Source of the DNA: Rhodothermales bacterium
GTDB lineage: Bacteria > Bacteroidota > Rhodothermia > Rhodothermales > Bin80
DNA length: 41,551 bases
NCBI GenBank assembly: GCA_022821875.1
Contig: JAJECV010000087.1
Coordinates: forward strand, 1 to 41,551
Direction: 5' to 3'
Position 1 is the stretch's first letter. Every line of letters begins with the position of its first letter. Positions 26,329-34,384 of this stretch are shown here, one piece after another. Position numbers and translations under genes: made by a program. The notes under the pieces are model-generated. The model worked only from the letters and a program-made list of their open reading frames with translations. It had not been told where the DNA came from and searched no databases.

Positions 26329-27417
26329 TTATTTTATACAATAATCTTTGGGTAATCCAGAAACTCCGCTAAAAGTAGCAGAATGTTTACTTCTCGTACC
26401 CCTTCCGCCTGTCCTCCTCATGCTAGACCATGTTGATAATCTGCCAGAACTACTCTTACTACCTCTGGATGTTGTCACCGTTACACTTACGGAAGCGGAT
26501 TTTTCATTGGGAATATCTCTACTTCTCACATAGTCTAAGCCGCTAGTATTATTCATCTTTCTGTATTTGAAAAATTGGGTATTCGCAATTCCTCTTCGCC
26601 GTTTTACACCTCCCCACCTCGTTGTGTAGGATGTGTTCCACATTAAAACGGCTCCCGGAGCATTGGGAGTAAAAACAGAATCACGCGAATTTACTCTTAA
26701 CATAGGATAGTTAAAATCTGCAACGCATATTCGAGTGTGGTCAACAGATCGTGTCGGATCACTTCCGGCAAAGAATCCAAAACGACTCGGCTTTCCGCAG
26801 GGAAAATCTTTTTCACAGGGATTTTTAGATTTTCGTAAAACCATCACATCGGTGAGTCTGGATGCCCCGTGATCCTGTAAGAGTTTCGTGAGGTAGTCTT
26901 TCATTTCCCGGGAAGGATCAAAAGTAGAAAGATCAATTTCTTCATCAACCGGTCCATCCATGTGTTGCACCAGATAAGAAGTTTCCGAAAGGGTATAGAG
27001 GGTATCTCCGATAATAAGACGACCCTCATAATTCACCAGTGATAACTCCTCAATCGGAATGAGGTGCTGATACTCAAGATAACGTTCGAGAGACTGATGG
27101 ATACGGATCGGCGCACCGGTTAGGTGAGAATTCTCCCAGATCAAATCGGCAGAAATCAAATAATCCTCCTCGGACCAAAACCGCCTGATCGGCTCACGAT
27201 CATCGTAAAACTCTATTTGAGGTTCCCCTCCAACAGCACCCGCATCGGTCATCTGATCCAGTTTGGCCTTTAATGCTAAATCCACCTCCACATATTCATA
27301 TTCTAATTCTCCTTTCTGTTCCTTCTCAAGAACCAGTTCGGAGCCGGTATCACAACCGAAGTGTACAACGGAGCAAAGCAAGATTGCTGCAAAAACTGAA
27401 AACCTAATATTTTTCAT
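26329..27417 (-). CDS. Hypothetical lipoprotein with Ser/Arg-rich tail
   Basis: This 362-residue protein starts at ATG 27417. A signal sequence (FSVFAAILLCSVVHFGC) ends in a cysteine that probably carries lipid, although the box is not ideal. The middle contains SLERYLEYQHLIPIEELSLVN and GRLIIGDTLYTLSE, which resemble segments of secreted Bacteroidota proteins I cannot name. A pair of cysteines (NPCEKDFPCGK) follows. The last 60 residues are strikingly rich in Ser, Thr, Gly and Arg (VTTSRGSKSSSGRLSTWSS, RRTGGRGTRSKHSATFSG). The gene is upstream of the copy 2 receptor and may supply a surface partner or ligand-processing function. No family assigned. Confidence 0.65.
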   Translation of the reverse strand: MKNIRFSVFAAILLCSVVHFGCDTGSELVLEKEQKGELEYEYVEVDLALKAKLDQMTDAGAVGGEPQIEFYDDREPIRRFWSEEDYLISADLIWENSHLTGAPIRIHQSLERYLEYQHLIPIEELSLVNYEGRLIIGDTLYTLSETSYLVQHMDGPVDEEIDLSTFDPSREMKDYLTKLLQDHGASRLTDVMVLRKSKNPCEKDFPCGKPSRFGFFAGSDPTRSVDHTRICVADFNYPMLRVNSRDSVFTPNAPGAVLMWNTSYTTRWGGVKRRRGIANTQFFKYRKMNNTSGLDYVRSRDIPNEKSASVSVTVTTSRGSKSSSGRLSTWSSMRRTGGRGTRSKHSATFSGVSGLPKDYCIK

Positions 27418-27759
27418 GATGTTTGAATCTGGTTTGTTAAAATTGATGCTCACTTACCATCAGGCAAGCGGCATGTATAGGTAAATCTTTGTAGCATGCC
27501 TAGATCTCAGGTGCCCAAAACCTTGCGGTTGTGTCCACCTTCAAAAACATACACTCTAGGCAACAATGGTCTAACTAGGTTCGTCATTGGCAGCTCCATA
27601 AAAGGGGAGACTCCCCCCTAATCCTGCTCCTGAACCACAAAATCAAGCCAGACCGGGTGCTCTAATCTCTATCCTCGCGTTTTGTTCAAACTGTAACAGA
27701 ATGTGCGCTTCTGATGCCTGAACCGCGGGTAACACAGGAAACCATTCTCCTGCACACAC
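27418..27759. promoter_or_regulatory. Divergent intergenic region between the lipoprotein gene and the trb operon
   Basis: This 342-base stretch separates genes transcribed away from each other and must hold promoters for both the leftward lipoprotein/receptor genes and the rightward trb operon. I could not point to convincing -35/-10 boxes. A short GC palindrome GGGGAGACTCCCC lies at 27604-27616. It marks the left border of the conjugation module. Confidence 0.4.
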
Positions 27760-28083
27760 ATGCTATTCTACCGCATACGACTCTTCATTTTCGCAACCAT
27801 GACCGGTGCCTTCATCACCCTTCTCCCCGTCCTTGCTGATGCCAGCGGGGTCGGAGGTGTCAGAGTTGCAACCTCCACGGTATCCAAGATCGTTGGACTG
27901 CTCACCGGTGACCTGGCTACCGCTGCATTCCTGCTGATCATTGTTCTGGGCGGCGTTGCCTGGTGGGTTACCCGTTCCAGCCGCGCCGGTGAAATCCTCG
28001 GCCGGACTGTCATGGGAGCCGTAATCATCTTTGGAGCCGTACAGATCAGTGAGTTCTTTTCCTTCCAGGGGGCAGTCATCTGA
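27760..28083 (+). CDS. trbC: TrbC/VirB2-type conjugative pilin
   Basis: This 107-residue protein begins with a hydrophobic signal (LFIFATMTGAFITLLPVLADA). Two more membrane helices follow (LATAAFLLIIVLGGVAWWV and VMGAVIIFGAVQISEFF) around a short basic loop (TRSSRAGEI). This is the normal plan of the TrbC/VirB2 major pilin, which is processed and assembled into the type IV secretion pilus. It is the first gene of the trb operon in this window. The stop overlaps the trbD start (TGATG). Confidence 0.82.
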   Translation: MLFYRIRLFIFATMTGAFITLLPVLADASGVGGVRVATSTVSKIVGLLTGDLATAAFLLIIVLGGVAWWVTRSSRAGEILGRTVMGAVIIFGAVQISEFFSFQGAVI

Positions 28084-28412
28084 TGGATGCTCCCCGTGAC
28101 GTATTAGAGACCGCTCCCGTACATACATCCCTTCAACGCCGCCCTGCCATGGGCGGCCTGCCACAGGATGCATTCCTGTTACTGGCGCTCATCATGGTCA
28201 CGATGGCAATTGCTTCACGTCTGGATCCAAAAGTTCTGGCAGGGTGTGTTCTAACCTATCTGATTATCCTGCCGCTGCTTCGCAAGGTATTTGAGAAAGA
28301 TCCGTTCTTCATGGCAGTACTGCCGCGGGCTCTGCGATATACGCCGCGCTACCTGAGGCAGGCCAAAGAAGTCCCGCGTCACTGGCAGGATCGTGCAACG
28401 AAGAGACATTGA
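28083..28412 (+). CDS. trbD: TrbD/VirB3-type T4SS membrane protein
   Basis: This 109-residue protein has a soluble N-terminus (PVHTSLQRRPAMGGLPQDAF) and two adjoining hydrophobic segments (LLALIMVTMAIASRL and VLAGCVLTYLIILPLL). A FEKDPFFMAVLPRAL segment and basic tail follow, which is the usual TrbD/VirB3 layout. VirB3-type proteins assemble with the VirB4 ATPase at the inner membrane during pilus biogenesis. It is coupled to both neighbours by TGATG overlaps at 28081-28085 and 28410-28414. Confidence 0.85.
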   Translation: MDAPRDVLETAPVHTSLQRRPAMGGLPQDAFLLLALIMVTMAIASRLDPKVLAGCVLTYLIILPLLRKVFEKDPFFMAVLPRALRYTPRYLRQAKEVPRHWQDRATKRH

Positions 28413-30835
28413 TGGATCCACTGACATTTGGCATGGGCACCGCCGCCGGTGCCGGGGCTGTCTGGGCCATCCATCGGCTGCAACACCTCAAAAGATCTAC
28501 CGAAGGGCTCGGTGACCTTCTGGGATGGGCATTCCTGATTGATGAAGGAGTCATTCTCATGAAAGACGGATCGTTCATAAGTGGATTTGAACTGGACCCT
28601 CCCGACCTGGAGACCACCACCGCCGCTGAAGCAAACCGTACAACCGATACGATTCATGATATGCTGATGCTGCTGGGGGAAGGGTATGGGCTTGAAATGA
28701 ATGTGCACCGAAAGCACAGCACCAGATATCCCATTCATGGGAATCCTGACTTTCCAACTGCCTCCCTTAAAGCGATGGAGCATGAACGGCAAAGGCAGTA
28801 CCAGAAGACCGGAAGCCATTATGCTCTCCGGCGTACGGTCCTTTTTACCTACACCCCGCCGCGTGAACTTTGGTCACGATGGGAGATTCCCCTGATTCAG
28901 GGGACACAGGGAGAATTGGACTATACCCAGATCCTGTCTGGATTCAAACGCAACCTGAGTGAAGTTCGTGCACTTCTGTCCGGGCGGTTTCAAGTGACTC
29001 CGCTGAACAGTCATGGGATTTTGACAGAGTGTCACTGTGCACTTACTGGTCACAGTGAATCCGTGAAGGCTTTACCGGACAGTTATCTCAGTCATACGCT
29101 CGCCTCCGATGATTTTCAGACGGGATTTTATCCCGTGATCGGAGGGCAGCATCTGTTTGTGATCACCATTACCTCCCTCGGAACAAAGACACAGGTGGGC
29201 GACGGGGCTTTCTTTCACCGTATGGACGGCGAAGCCCGCTGGCATATGCGGTTTATCGGCATGGATCGGCACACAGCCGGCCGGCGCATCAGGCGCCTGC
29301 AAACCAGCTGGTTCCATCAACGACGCGGACTGCGAAAACTCATCGCTCCCGATGAAGACGGACTGGAAGATCAGGATGCCGTCGCCATGCAACACGAAAC
29401 GGCCTCCGCACACGCAGAATCGGCGAGCGGTCGCGTCCGATTTGGGTATTTCACGAACACATTCATCCTGCGTGATCCAAAGAGGCAGCGCGGACTGGCA
29501 CGCAGCCAGACACTCTTACAGGTTTTACGGGATCAGGGGTATACCTGCGCCCTGGAAACCATGAATGCAACGGATGCCTTCATGGGATCACTTCCGGGTC
29601 ATGGCTATGCCAACCTTCGCCGACCTCTTTTGTCCAGTCGAAATATTGCACATTTGTTTCCCGTGTCGGCACCGTGGAAAGGAAATCCCACATGCCCGAA
29701 TCCAATGTTCCCTGATGACAGCCCCGCACTGGCCTGCGCACGAACGCCAGGCGGCGTTCCCTTCATGGTGAACCTGTATCAGGAAGATGTGGGACACACC
29801 CTCGTCATTGGAGCAACCGGTGCAGGCAAAAGCGTGCTTGTCGGGTGGCTGGCACTCAATTTTTTGCGTTATCCCAAAAGCCGCGTCCATATTTTTGATG
29901 TCGGACGATCCCACCAGGTCCCCTGCCTGGCCGCGGACGGGGTTCACTTTGCATTCGGGAATACCCGTCCGCTGCAACCCCTTCGCCATATCCACGAGGA
30001 ACCTGAGAGATTATGGGCATTAACCTGGCTGGAAACGATCTACGACCTGAGCGGCGAGTTGCCAGATGCAGATGGGCACCTGGCACTTGCAGAGACGCTG
30101 GATCTCCTGAGCCAATCCGCGCCGGAGCACCGAACCCTGTCAGCATTTCATCTTCTTTTGCCCCAGTCTCTTCAGAGCACAATCGTGCGATATACCGCAG
30201 ACGGCCCATATGGCCGTCTCTTTGACGGAGATCAGGGACCGGAGGCTTCCGCACGTATGCAGGTCTATGAATTAGGCCAGATCCTGGATCATGGAGACAC
30301 CGTTGTGGTCCCCCTGCTTTTGGCGCTGTTTCGATCTATTGAACGGATTCTGGACGGATCCCCGACACTGATTGTGATTGAGGAGGCCTGGGCAGCTCTC
30401 CTGCGGTCCCGCTTTGCAGAGCGGATTAAGACCTGGCTGCTGACCCTGAGAAAACATAATGCGGCCGTCCTTCTGGTTGCGCATTCACCGGCCCAGATTG
30501 CGGCACTCCCCAATGCTGCCCTGATCACAGAGTCCTGCCCCACAAAAATTATCCTCCCGAACCCGGAGGCACGGGCCAATGATACGGCGGCGATGTACCG
30601 GGCACTGGACCTGAGCCCGCGGGCAATTGATGTCATTGCCTCGGCAAAACCCAAACAAGAATATTTCTACAAGAGTCCGGCGGGAAGCCGGCTCTTTGAA
30701 CTGAATCTGGGACCGATGGCACGCGCATTGCTCATGCCGCTGCCCGGCATGAGCGGCGAAGCCTCCCGCACCCGCATTCAGGAAGCCCTTCATCATCACG
30801 GACATGATTTCCTCCACCATATCAAGTACCCATGA
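28412..30835 (+). CDS. trbE: TrbE/VirB4-type conjugal transfer ATPase
   Basis: This 807-residue protein is of expected size for VirB4/TrbE/CagE. The N-terminal half (GMGTAAGAGAVWAIHRLQHL, then a region around DGSFISGFELDPPDLE) is the membrane-proximal assembly domain. The C-terminal half is the ATPase, with Walker A VIGATGAGKSVLVGW (about residues 464-478), Walker B TLIVIEEAWAALLRS (about 650) and the downstream LLVAHSPAQIAAL motif. It powers pilus assembly and substrate transfer at the inner membrane. The start is ATG 28412 in the TGATG overlap with trbD. The stop overlaps the trbJ start by ATGA at 30832-30835. Confidence 0.93.
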   Translation: MDPLTFGMGTAAGAGAVWAIHRLQHLKRSTEGLGDLLGWAFLIDEGVILMKDGSFISGFELDPPDLETTTAAEANRTTDTIHDMLMLLGEGYGLEMNVHRKHSTRYPIHGNPDFPTASLKAMEHERQRQYQKTGSHYALRRTVLFTYTPPRELWSRWEIPLIQGTQGELDYTQILSGFKRNLSEVRALLSGRFQVTPLNSHGILTECHCALTGHSESVKALPDSYLSHTLASDDFQTGFYPVIGGQHLFVITITSLGTKTQVGDGAFFHRMDGEARWHMRFIGMDRHTAGRRIRRLQTSWFHQRRGLRKLIAPDEDGLEDQDAVAMQHETASAHAESASGRVRFGYFTNTFILRDPKRQRGLARSQTLLQVLRDQGYTCALETMNATDAFMGSLPGHGYANLRRPLLSSRNIAHLFPVSAPWKGNPTCPNPMFPDDSPALACARTPGGVPFMVNLYQEDVGHTLVIGATGAGKSVLVGWLALNFLRYPKSRVHIFDVGRSHQVPCLAADGVHFAFGNTRPLQPLRHIHEEPERLWALTWLETIYDLSGELPDADGHLALAETLDLLSQSAPEHRTLSAFHLLLPQSLQSTIVRYTADGPYGRLFDGDQGPEASARMQVYELGQILDHGDTVVVPLLLALFRSIERILDGSPTLIVIEEAWAALLRSRFAERIKTWLLTLRKHNAAVLLVAHSPAQIAALPNAALITESCPTKIILPNPEARANDTAAMYRALDLSPRAIDVIASAKPKQEYFYKSPAGSRLFELNLGPMARALLMPLPGMSGEASRTRIQEALHHHGHDFLHHIKYP

Positions 30836-31575
30836 AACGTTTACTCCTGCTCATCCTGCTCATCGGGGGCGCAACTGGATCCCGTGCACAACTCCCTGTT
30901 GTCGATGTCGCCGTTCTGGCACAAACCGTCACGACCGTCGCAGAGCTTCGCAGGCAGGTTGATCTGCTCCTGAAAGAGGTGGCGCTGTCCTCCGAAATCC
31001 AACAGAACACCCAGACACATCTGCACCGCTATGAGCGTGCTTTGTCAAAACGCGGCCTCATCCCGACGGAGCCACTCGGGACATATCTCCAGAGGCTTCA
31101 GCGGGCGTATAAAACGGCCGGTGGCGTAACCTGGAATCATTCTGAGGGGTTCCGGGAAACTTTCCCGATGTATCAGGATCCATCGGACCCTCTGGCAGCC
31201 CGGAGGACTGCCAATGAGCAAACGATGTCCACACTCCAGGGAACGCTCGCATCCCTGCAGGTTCATGACAATGCTGCCCATCATGCACACGAAGAACTGG
31301 AGCACCTGAAGCAGGAGATCGTGCAAGCCAAAGAGCCGCAGCAGATGCGTGATGTGCAGGCAAACCTCCAGGTGGTGCATGCTCGTGAGCTCCTGCTGAC
31401 CCGACAGGCCTTTATGATGCTGGTCAATCTGGAAGCCGTTCGAGCGGCGGATGCAGTCAGCCGAAAGGCCCAGCAGCAGATGCGCTATGATGCACTGGTG
31501 GGGAATTCTGCATGGCTGGGAGATCCCGCCCACTACAGTGTGAAGCACTTCCTGAAAATGCCCAGCACTCCATAG
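30832..31575 (+). CDS. trbJ: TrbJ/VirB5-type T4SS protein
   Basis: This 247-residue protein has a cleaved signal peptide (LLLLILLIGGATGSRAQ), then a long mostly helical, Gln- and His-rich body (VTTVAELRRQVDLLLKEVA, HAHEELEHLKQEIVQAK, MRYDALVGNSAWLGDP). TrbJ/VirB5 proteins have this helical periplasmic build and act at the pilus tip or as assembly factors. The position between trbE and trbL matches Ti-type trb operons. No separate trbK entry-exclusion gene is present between trbJ and trbL; the gap is only 34 bases. Confidence 0.75.
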   Translation: MKRLLLLILLIGGATGSRAQLPVVDVAVLAQTVTTVAELRRQVDLLLKEVALSSEIQQNTQTHLHRYERALSKRGLIPTEPLGTYLQRLQRAYKTAGGVTWNHSEGFRETFPMYQDPSDPLAARRTANEQTMSTLQGTLASLQVHDNAAHHAHEELEHLKQEIVQAKEPQQMRDVQANLQVVHARELLLTRQAFMMLVNLEAVRAADAVSRKAQQQMRYDALVGNSAWLGDPAHYSVKHFLKMPSTP

Positions 31576-31609
31576 AAACGGCTAAAAAGTCGCAAAATAG
31601 ACCAACTGA

Positions 31610-32632
31610 ATGCAAGCGCAACAAGCCATCCAGAACTGTGCACCCACTATGTTCTTCGACTGTGCACAGGAGATTTTTCGCCTGACCACAGAGGCGTGGC
31701 TAACACGGGCACTGGATGCAGCACAGTCCCTCTTTCTCAGTTTAGCACTTCTGGAGATTGTGGTCACCGGATACATGGTCTGGGCCGGACGCAAAAAGCA
31801 GGGAGGTGACCTCATCAGCCAGTTTGCATTCAAGATCGGCCTGTTGGCCTTTGTGCTTGGTCTCTTGTCCACCTATCACCGGTGGCTGCCGATGATTGCA
31901 CAGGGGTTTGGAGAAAGTGCCGTCTATATTGGAGGTGGTGAAGTCGCCCACCTATCTCCATCCCACCTCCTGAATATCGGGATCAGCATGCTTCTCGGTG
32001 TCATGCAGTCTGTGGGCCTGACCTCTGACCTTGTGACTTCGCTGGCCGTAATTCCCGGCCTCATCATGCTGCTGTGCTTTGTTGCACTTGCAGCACACCT
32101 GCTCGTCACCATGATTGAGAGTTATGTGGTCATCACGGGAGGGCTCTTTTTCGTCGGGTTCATGGCATTTCGGGGGACGGCGCCACTTGGCGAAGGGTAT
32201 TTGAAGTATGCGGTCTATGTGGGCGTGAAGTTATTCTTTATTATCCTGATTGCGGGGGTGGCCGCCTCCATCGGAGACGACATGGCGGCGCTTTTGCAAT
32301 CGTATGACAATCTGTGGCTGGCGGCTTTCAGTCAGCTTTTCTCTCAAAACCCCGGCGACACCACAGGTGCGGTCACTTCCCGGCTGGGATTTCTGTGGTC
32401 GATGACAGCAGTCGCCATCTTACTGGCAGGTCTGGGGCTTCACATGCCTGAGCGGATTGCGACACAGCTGAGCAGTGGCCTGACGATTGATTTTAGTATC
32501 CGTGCGAGAATCCCATACAGGCATGCACAATTCGCACCAACAATATTGTTAATGCCCGCCGGCAGGGAGGCTATGCCGCTTTGGCAAGCTTTGCCTCCCG
32601 TTCGGCCTTCCAGTAGTGGGGCAAGAGTGTAG
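31610..32632 (+). CDS. trbL: TrbL/VirB6-type T4SS membrane protein with IS66-altered C-terminus
   Basis: This 340-residue polytopic membrane protein has helices near FLSLALLEIVVTGYMVWAG, FKIGLLAFVLGLLSTY, IPGLIMLLCFVALAAHLLV and LFFIILIAGVAASIG, and a central VVITGGLFFVGFMAF. Members form the inner-membrane channel. The native reading frame stops being native at codon 295: an IS66-family element begins at 32496 and the last 45 residues (from SIRARIPYRHAQ on) are read from the element, ending at TAG 32630-32632. Joining base 32495 to base 34360 restores AAG and the ending KRALANL, so only seven native residues are displaced. The protein may still work, but coupling to trbF is lost. Confidence 0.85.
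   Translation: MQAQQAIQNCAPTMFFDCAQEIFRLTTEAWLTRALDAAQSLFLSLALLEIVVTGYMVWAGRKKQGGDLISQFAFKIGLLAFVLGLLSTYHRWLPMIAQGFGESAVYIGGGEVAHLSPSHLLNIGISMLLGVMQSVGLTSDLVTSLAVIPGLIMLLCFVALAAHLLVTMIESYVVITGGLFFVGFMAFRGTAPLGEGYLKYAVYVGVKLFFIILIAGVAASIGDDMAALLQSYDNLWLAAFSQLFSQNPGDTTGAVTSRLGFLWSMTAVAILLAGLGLHMPERIATQLSSGLTIDFSIRARIPYRHAQFAPTILLMPAGREAMPLWQALPPVRPSSSGARV
32488..32495. repeat. Left target-site duplication of the IS66-family element
   Basis: The 8 bases tgatttta immediately precede the left inverted repeat. The right flank carries agatttta at 34352-34359, matching 7 of 8. IS66-family elements make 8-bp duplications. Confidence 0.7.
32496..32520 (+). repeat. Left terminal inverted repeat of the IS66-family element
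   Basis: The first 11 bases are GTATCCGTGCG. It matches the reverse complement of 34327-34351 at 22 of 25 positions, with mismatches at positions 9, 12 and 23. Confidence 0.85.
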
Positions 32633-34163
32633 GAAGCAACTCCTTCGGGGTTTTCGGAATCCGCTCCAGTACATCCTTGAGCCATTCGACATAGTTTACG
32701 CCATGCAATTTACAGGTGCTCATCAGCGAATAGAGGATGGCGGCATCTCGGGCCGCATCATGGGAGCCGGCGAATAAATAATTCTTCCTCCCCAGCGCAA
32801 CCGGTCGAATTCGGTTTTCCACCAGATTATTGTCAATCTCAACCGCACCGTTCTTGGTGAAGCGGATCAGCCGGTCCCAACGATTCAGCGCATAGTTCAC
32901 CGCAACATGCCATGGACATTCGGGGATCGTGGGATGCGTCTCAAGGTAGATCTTGAGTTCATCCAGAATCGGAACCGACTCTTCTTGGCGAACCTCCACA
33001 CGCGTTTCAAACGAAGCCTCATCTTTCCGAAGCTTCTTCTCCACTGCATAGAGTTTTTGTATCAGATGCAGCACATGGTTCGCATGGTTTGGTTGAATCT
33101 TTTTTGCTTTGTGAAAATATCGCCGGACATGGGCCCAACAGCCATGTAATTCAATCTCCTCAAAGTTCTCAAATATGTCATACACGACATATCCATCGGT
33201 CTGTAATGCACCTTTGAACCCCTCCAGGATGGCCATCGGGCCATCCCGGGATCGTCCTTTCTGATAGTCGAAAATTACTAACTGATTCACGGGATCCGAA
33301 TACACCCAATAATAGCCCAGATGATGCTTGCCCGTCAATTTACTTTTCAGCGGATCCTGGACGGGAATCCGGGTCTCGTCCACTTGGAGATACGCTCCAT
33401 TCAGGATCGTTTCCTGCAATAAGATCCACAGAAGAAACAGACGCTTCGCAACCGCTCGGTGCCAGCCCACAATCGTCGACTTCGGAATCTCAAGTCCCTC
33501 CTGCGAAAACTGCTGCGAGATGCGTTCGGCGGGCGTATGGTACACAAATTTGTCGACCGTCACCTGTGCCAGTAACCCGCTGTCTGCCATCAACTTCCCA
33601 ATTACATGATCGGGTAAATCCGCAACATGAACCCCTGCCTTGGGATTCTTCGGGTCACAGTACTTGTTCCGAATCAATTTGATGGCCTTCACTCTGGCGG
33701 GAATTCTCTGCAGAATCACACGAGATTCCTCCCCAATCTTGATCAGACCCTCAAGGTCTATATCGGGATCCAATACAATGACCTCGTGCGGAATGTGATC
33801 TGGAATCTTGCCCCGCAAGGAGGGCTTCCGCTTCCCCTTCCGCTTCGACGGTTTGGGGTTCGCAGGTTCTTCCGGCGGGACTTCAGAAACGGGCTCCTCC
33901 ACCCCAGAGGATGGAGTCCAAAACAATTCTCCCTGCGCATGGGGAACCTCCGTAAACCGCTCCCGCTTCTGTCCATAATACATCTGCTTGAGATACGCAA
34001 TGCAGGCTTCTTTAGCTTGGAGAACCCCCTCCTGATTTAGAATAATCTCCTCTTTCTCTTGGATAATTTCTTCTTTCTCCAAAATTATCGAAGCCTGTTC
34101 CTGAACTAATTCAATTAGTTCTTCTCTGCCCAAAGATGCTACATGTGCCGCGTGACTTTCCAT
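32571..34163 (-). CDS. tnpC: IS66-family transposase TnpC
   Basis: This 530-residue DDE transposase is complete. The N-terminus is a charged coiled coil (ILEKEEIIQEKEEIILNQEG), followed by the IS66 leader YGQKRERF and a basic linker (KPSKRKGKRKPSLRGK). The catalytic core shows GAYLQVDETRIPV (first Asp), GALQTDGYVVYD (second Asp), the IS66-specific LHGCWAHVRRYFHKA block, and EIDNNLVENRIRPVALGRKN carrying the catalytic Glu. The conserved C-terminal domain DAAILYSLMSTCKLHGVN follows. The usual N-terminal zinc-binding cysteine cluster is not evident. The gene reads opposite to the trb operon and its 3' end overlaps the extended trbL frame. Confidence 0.95.
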   Translation of the reverse strand: MESHAAHVASLGREELIELVQEQASIILEKEEIIQEKEEIILNQEGVLQAKEACIAYLKQMYYGQKRERFTEVPHAQGELFWTPSSGVEEPVSEVPPEEPANPKPSKRKGKRKPSLRGKIPDHIPHEVIVLDPDIDLEGLIKIGEESRVILQRIPARVKAIKLIRNKYCDPKNPKAGVHVADLPDHVIGKLMADSGLLAQVTVDKFVYHTPAERISQQFSQEGLEIPKSTIVGWHRAVAKRLFLLWILLQETILNGAYLQVDETRIPVQDPLKSKLTGKHHLGYYWVYSDPVNQLVIFDYQKGRSRDGPMAILEGFKGALQTDGYVVYDIFENFEEIELHGCWAHVRRYFHKAKKIQPNHANHVLHLIQKLYAVEKKLRKDEASFETRVEVRQEESVPILDELKIYLETHPTIPECPWHVAVNYALNRWDRLIRFTKNGAVEIDNNLVENRIRPVALGRKNYLFAGSHDAARDAAILYSLMSTCKLHGVNYVEWLKDVLERIPKTPKELLPTLLPHYWKAEREAKLAKAA

Positions 34164-34326
34164 AAGTGTAAAGATACGGAATAAGTATGAATAAAAGGCA
34201 AAAAAATCATCGATTTTAGATGTTTTTTATTTTTTTTCTGCAATTTTCCCAACACCTATACATCTCCCTCTGTTCAGAGGCTGACATGCAGGCTTGATCT
34301 ATACCTGAGTACGAACGAACTCAGAT

Positions 34327-34351
34327 CTATATGGGATTCCCGTACGGATAC
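34327..34351 (-). repeat. Right terminal inverted repeat of the IS66-family element
   Basis: Read on the minus strand it begins GTATCCGTACG and pairs with the left repeat at 22 of 25 positions. The flanking 8 bases agatttta (34352-34359) are the right copy of the target duplication. Confidence 0.85.
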
Positions 34352-34382
34352 AGATTTTAAGCGAGCACTGGCGAACCTGTGA
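34352..34382 (+). pseudogene. Detached 3' end of trbL
   Basis: After the right copy of the target duplication, the codons AAG (first base supplied by 32495) CGA GCA CTG GCG AAC CTG TGA complete the ancestral trbL as KRALANL. The stop at 34380-34382 overlaps the GTG at 34379, recreating the coupled stop/start style used throughout this operon. Confidence 0.75.
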
Positions 34383-34384
34383 TC

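Larger units (their letters stand above)
32496..34351. mobile_element. IS66-family insertion sequence (single-ORF, ISBst12-like organisation)
   Basis: The element is 1856 bp. Its ends are 25-bp imperfect inverted repeats, at 32496-32520 (starting GTATCCGTGCG) and 34327-34351 (reverse complement starting GTATCCGTACG), identical at 22 of 25 positions. It holds one gene, tnpC, on the minus strand, with no tnpA or tnpB accessory genes, as in the ISBst12 subgroup. It is flanked by an 8-bp duplication with one mismatch. It interrupts the last codons of trbL and separates trbL from trbF. Intact ends and an intact transposase gene suggest a fairly recent insertion. Confidence 0.88.

Noticed and set aside
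27604..27616. GGGGAGACTCCCC as an intrinsic terminator
   Set aside because: It lies upstream of both divergent genes, the possible loop is minimal, and no rightward T-run follows.
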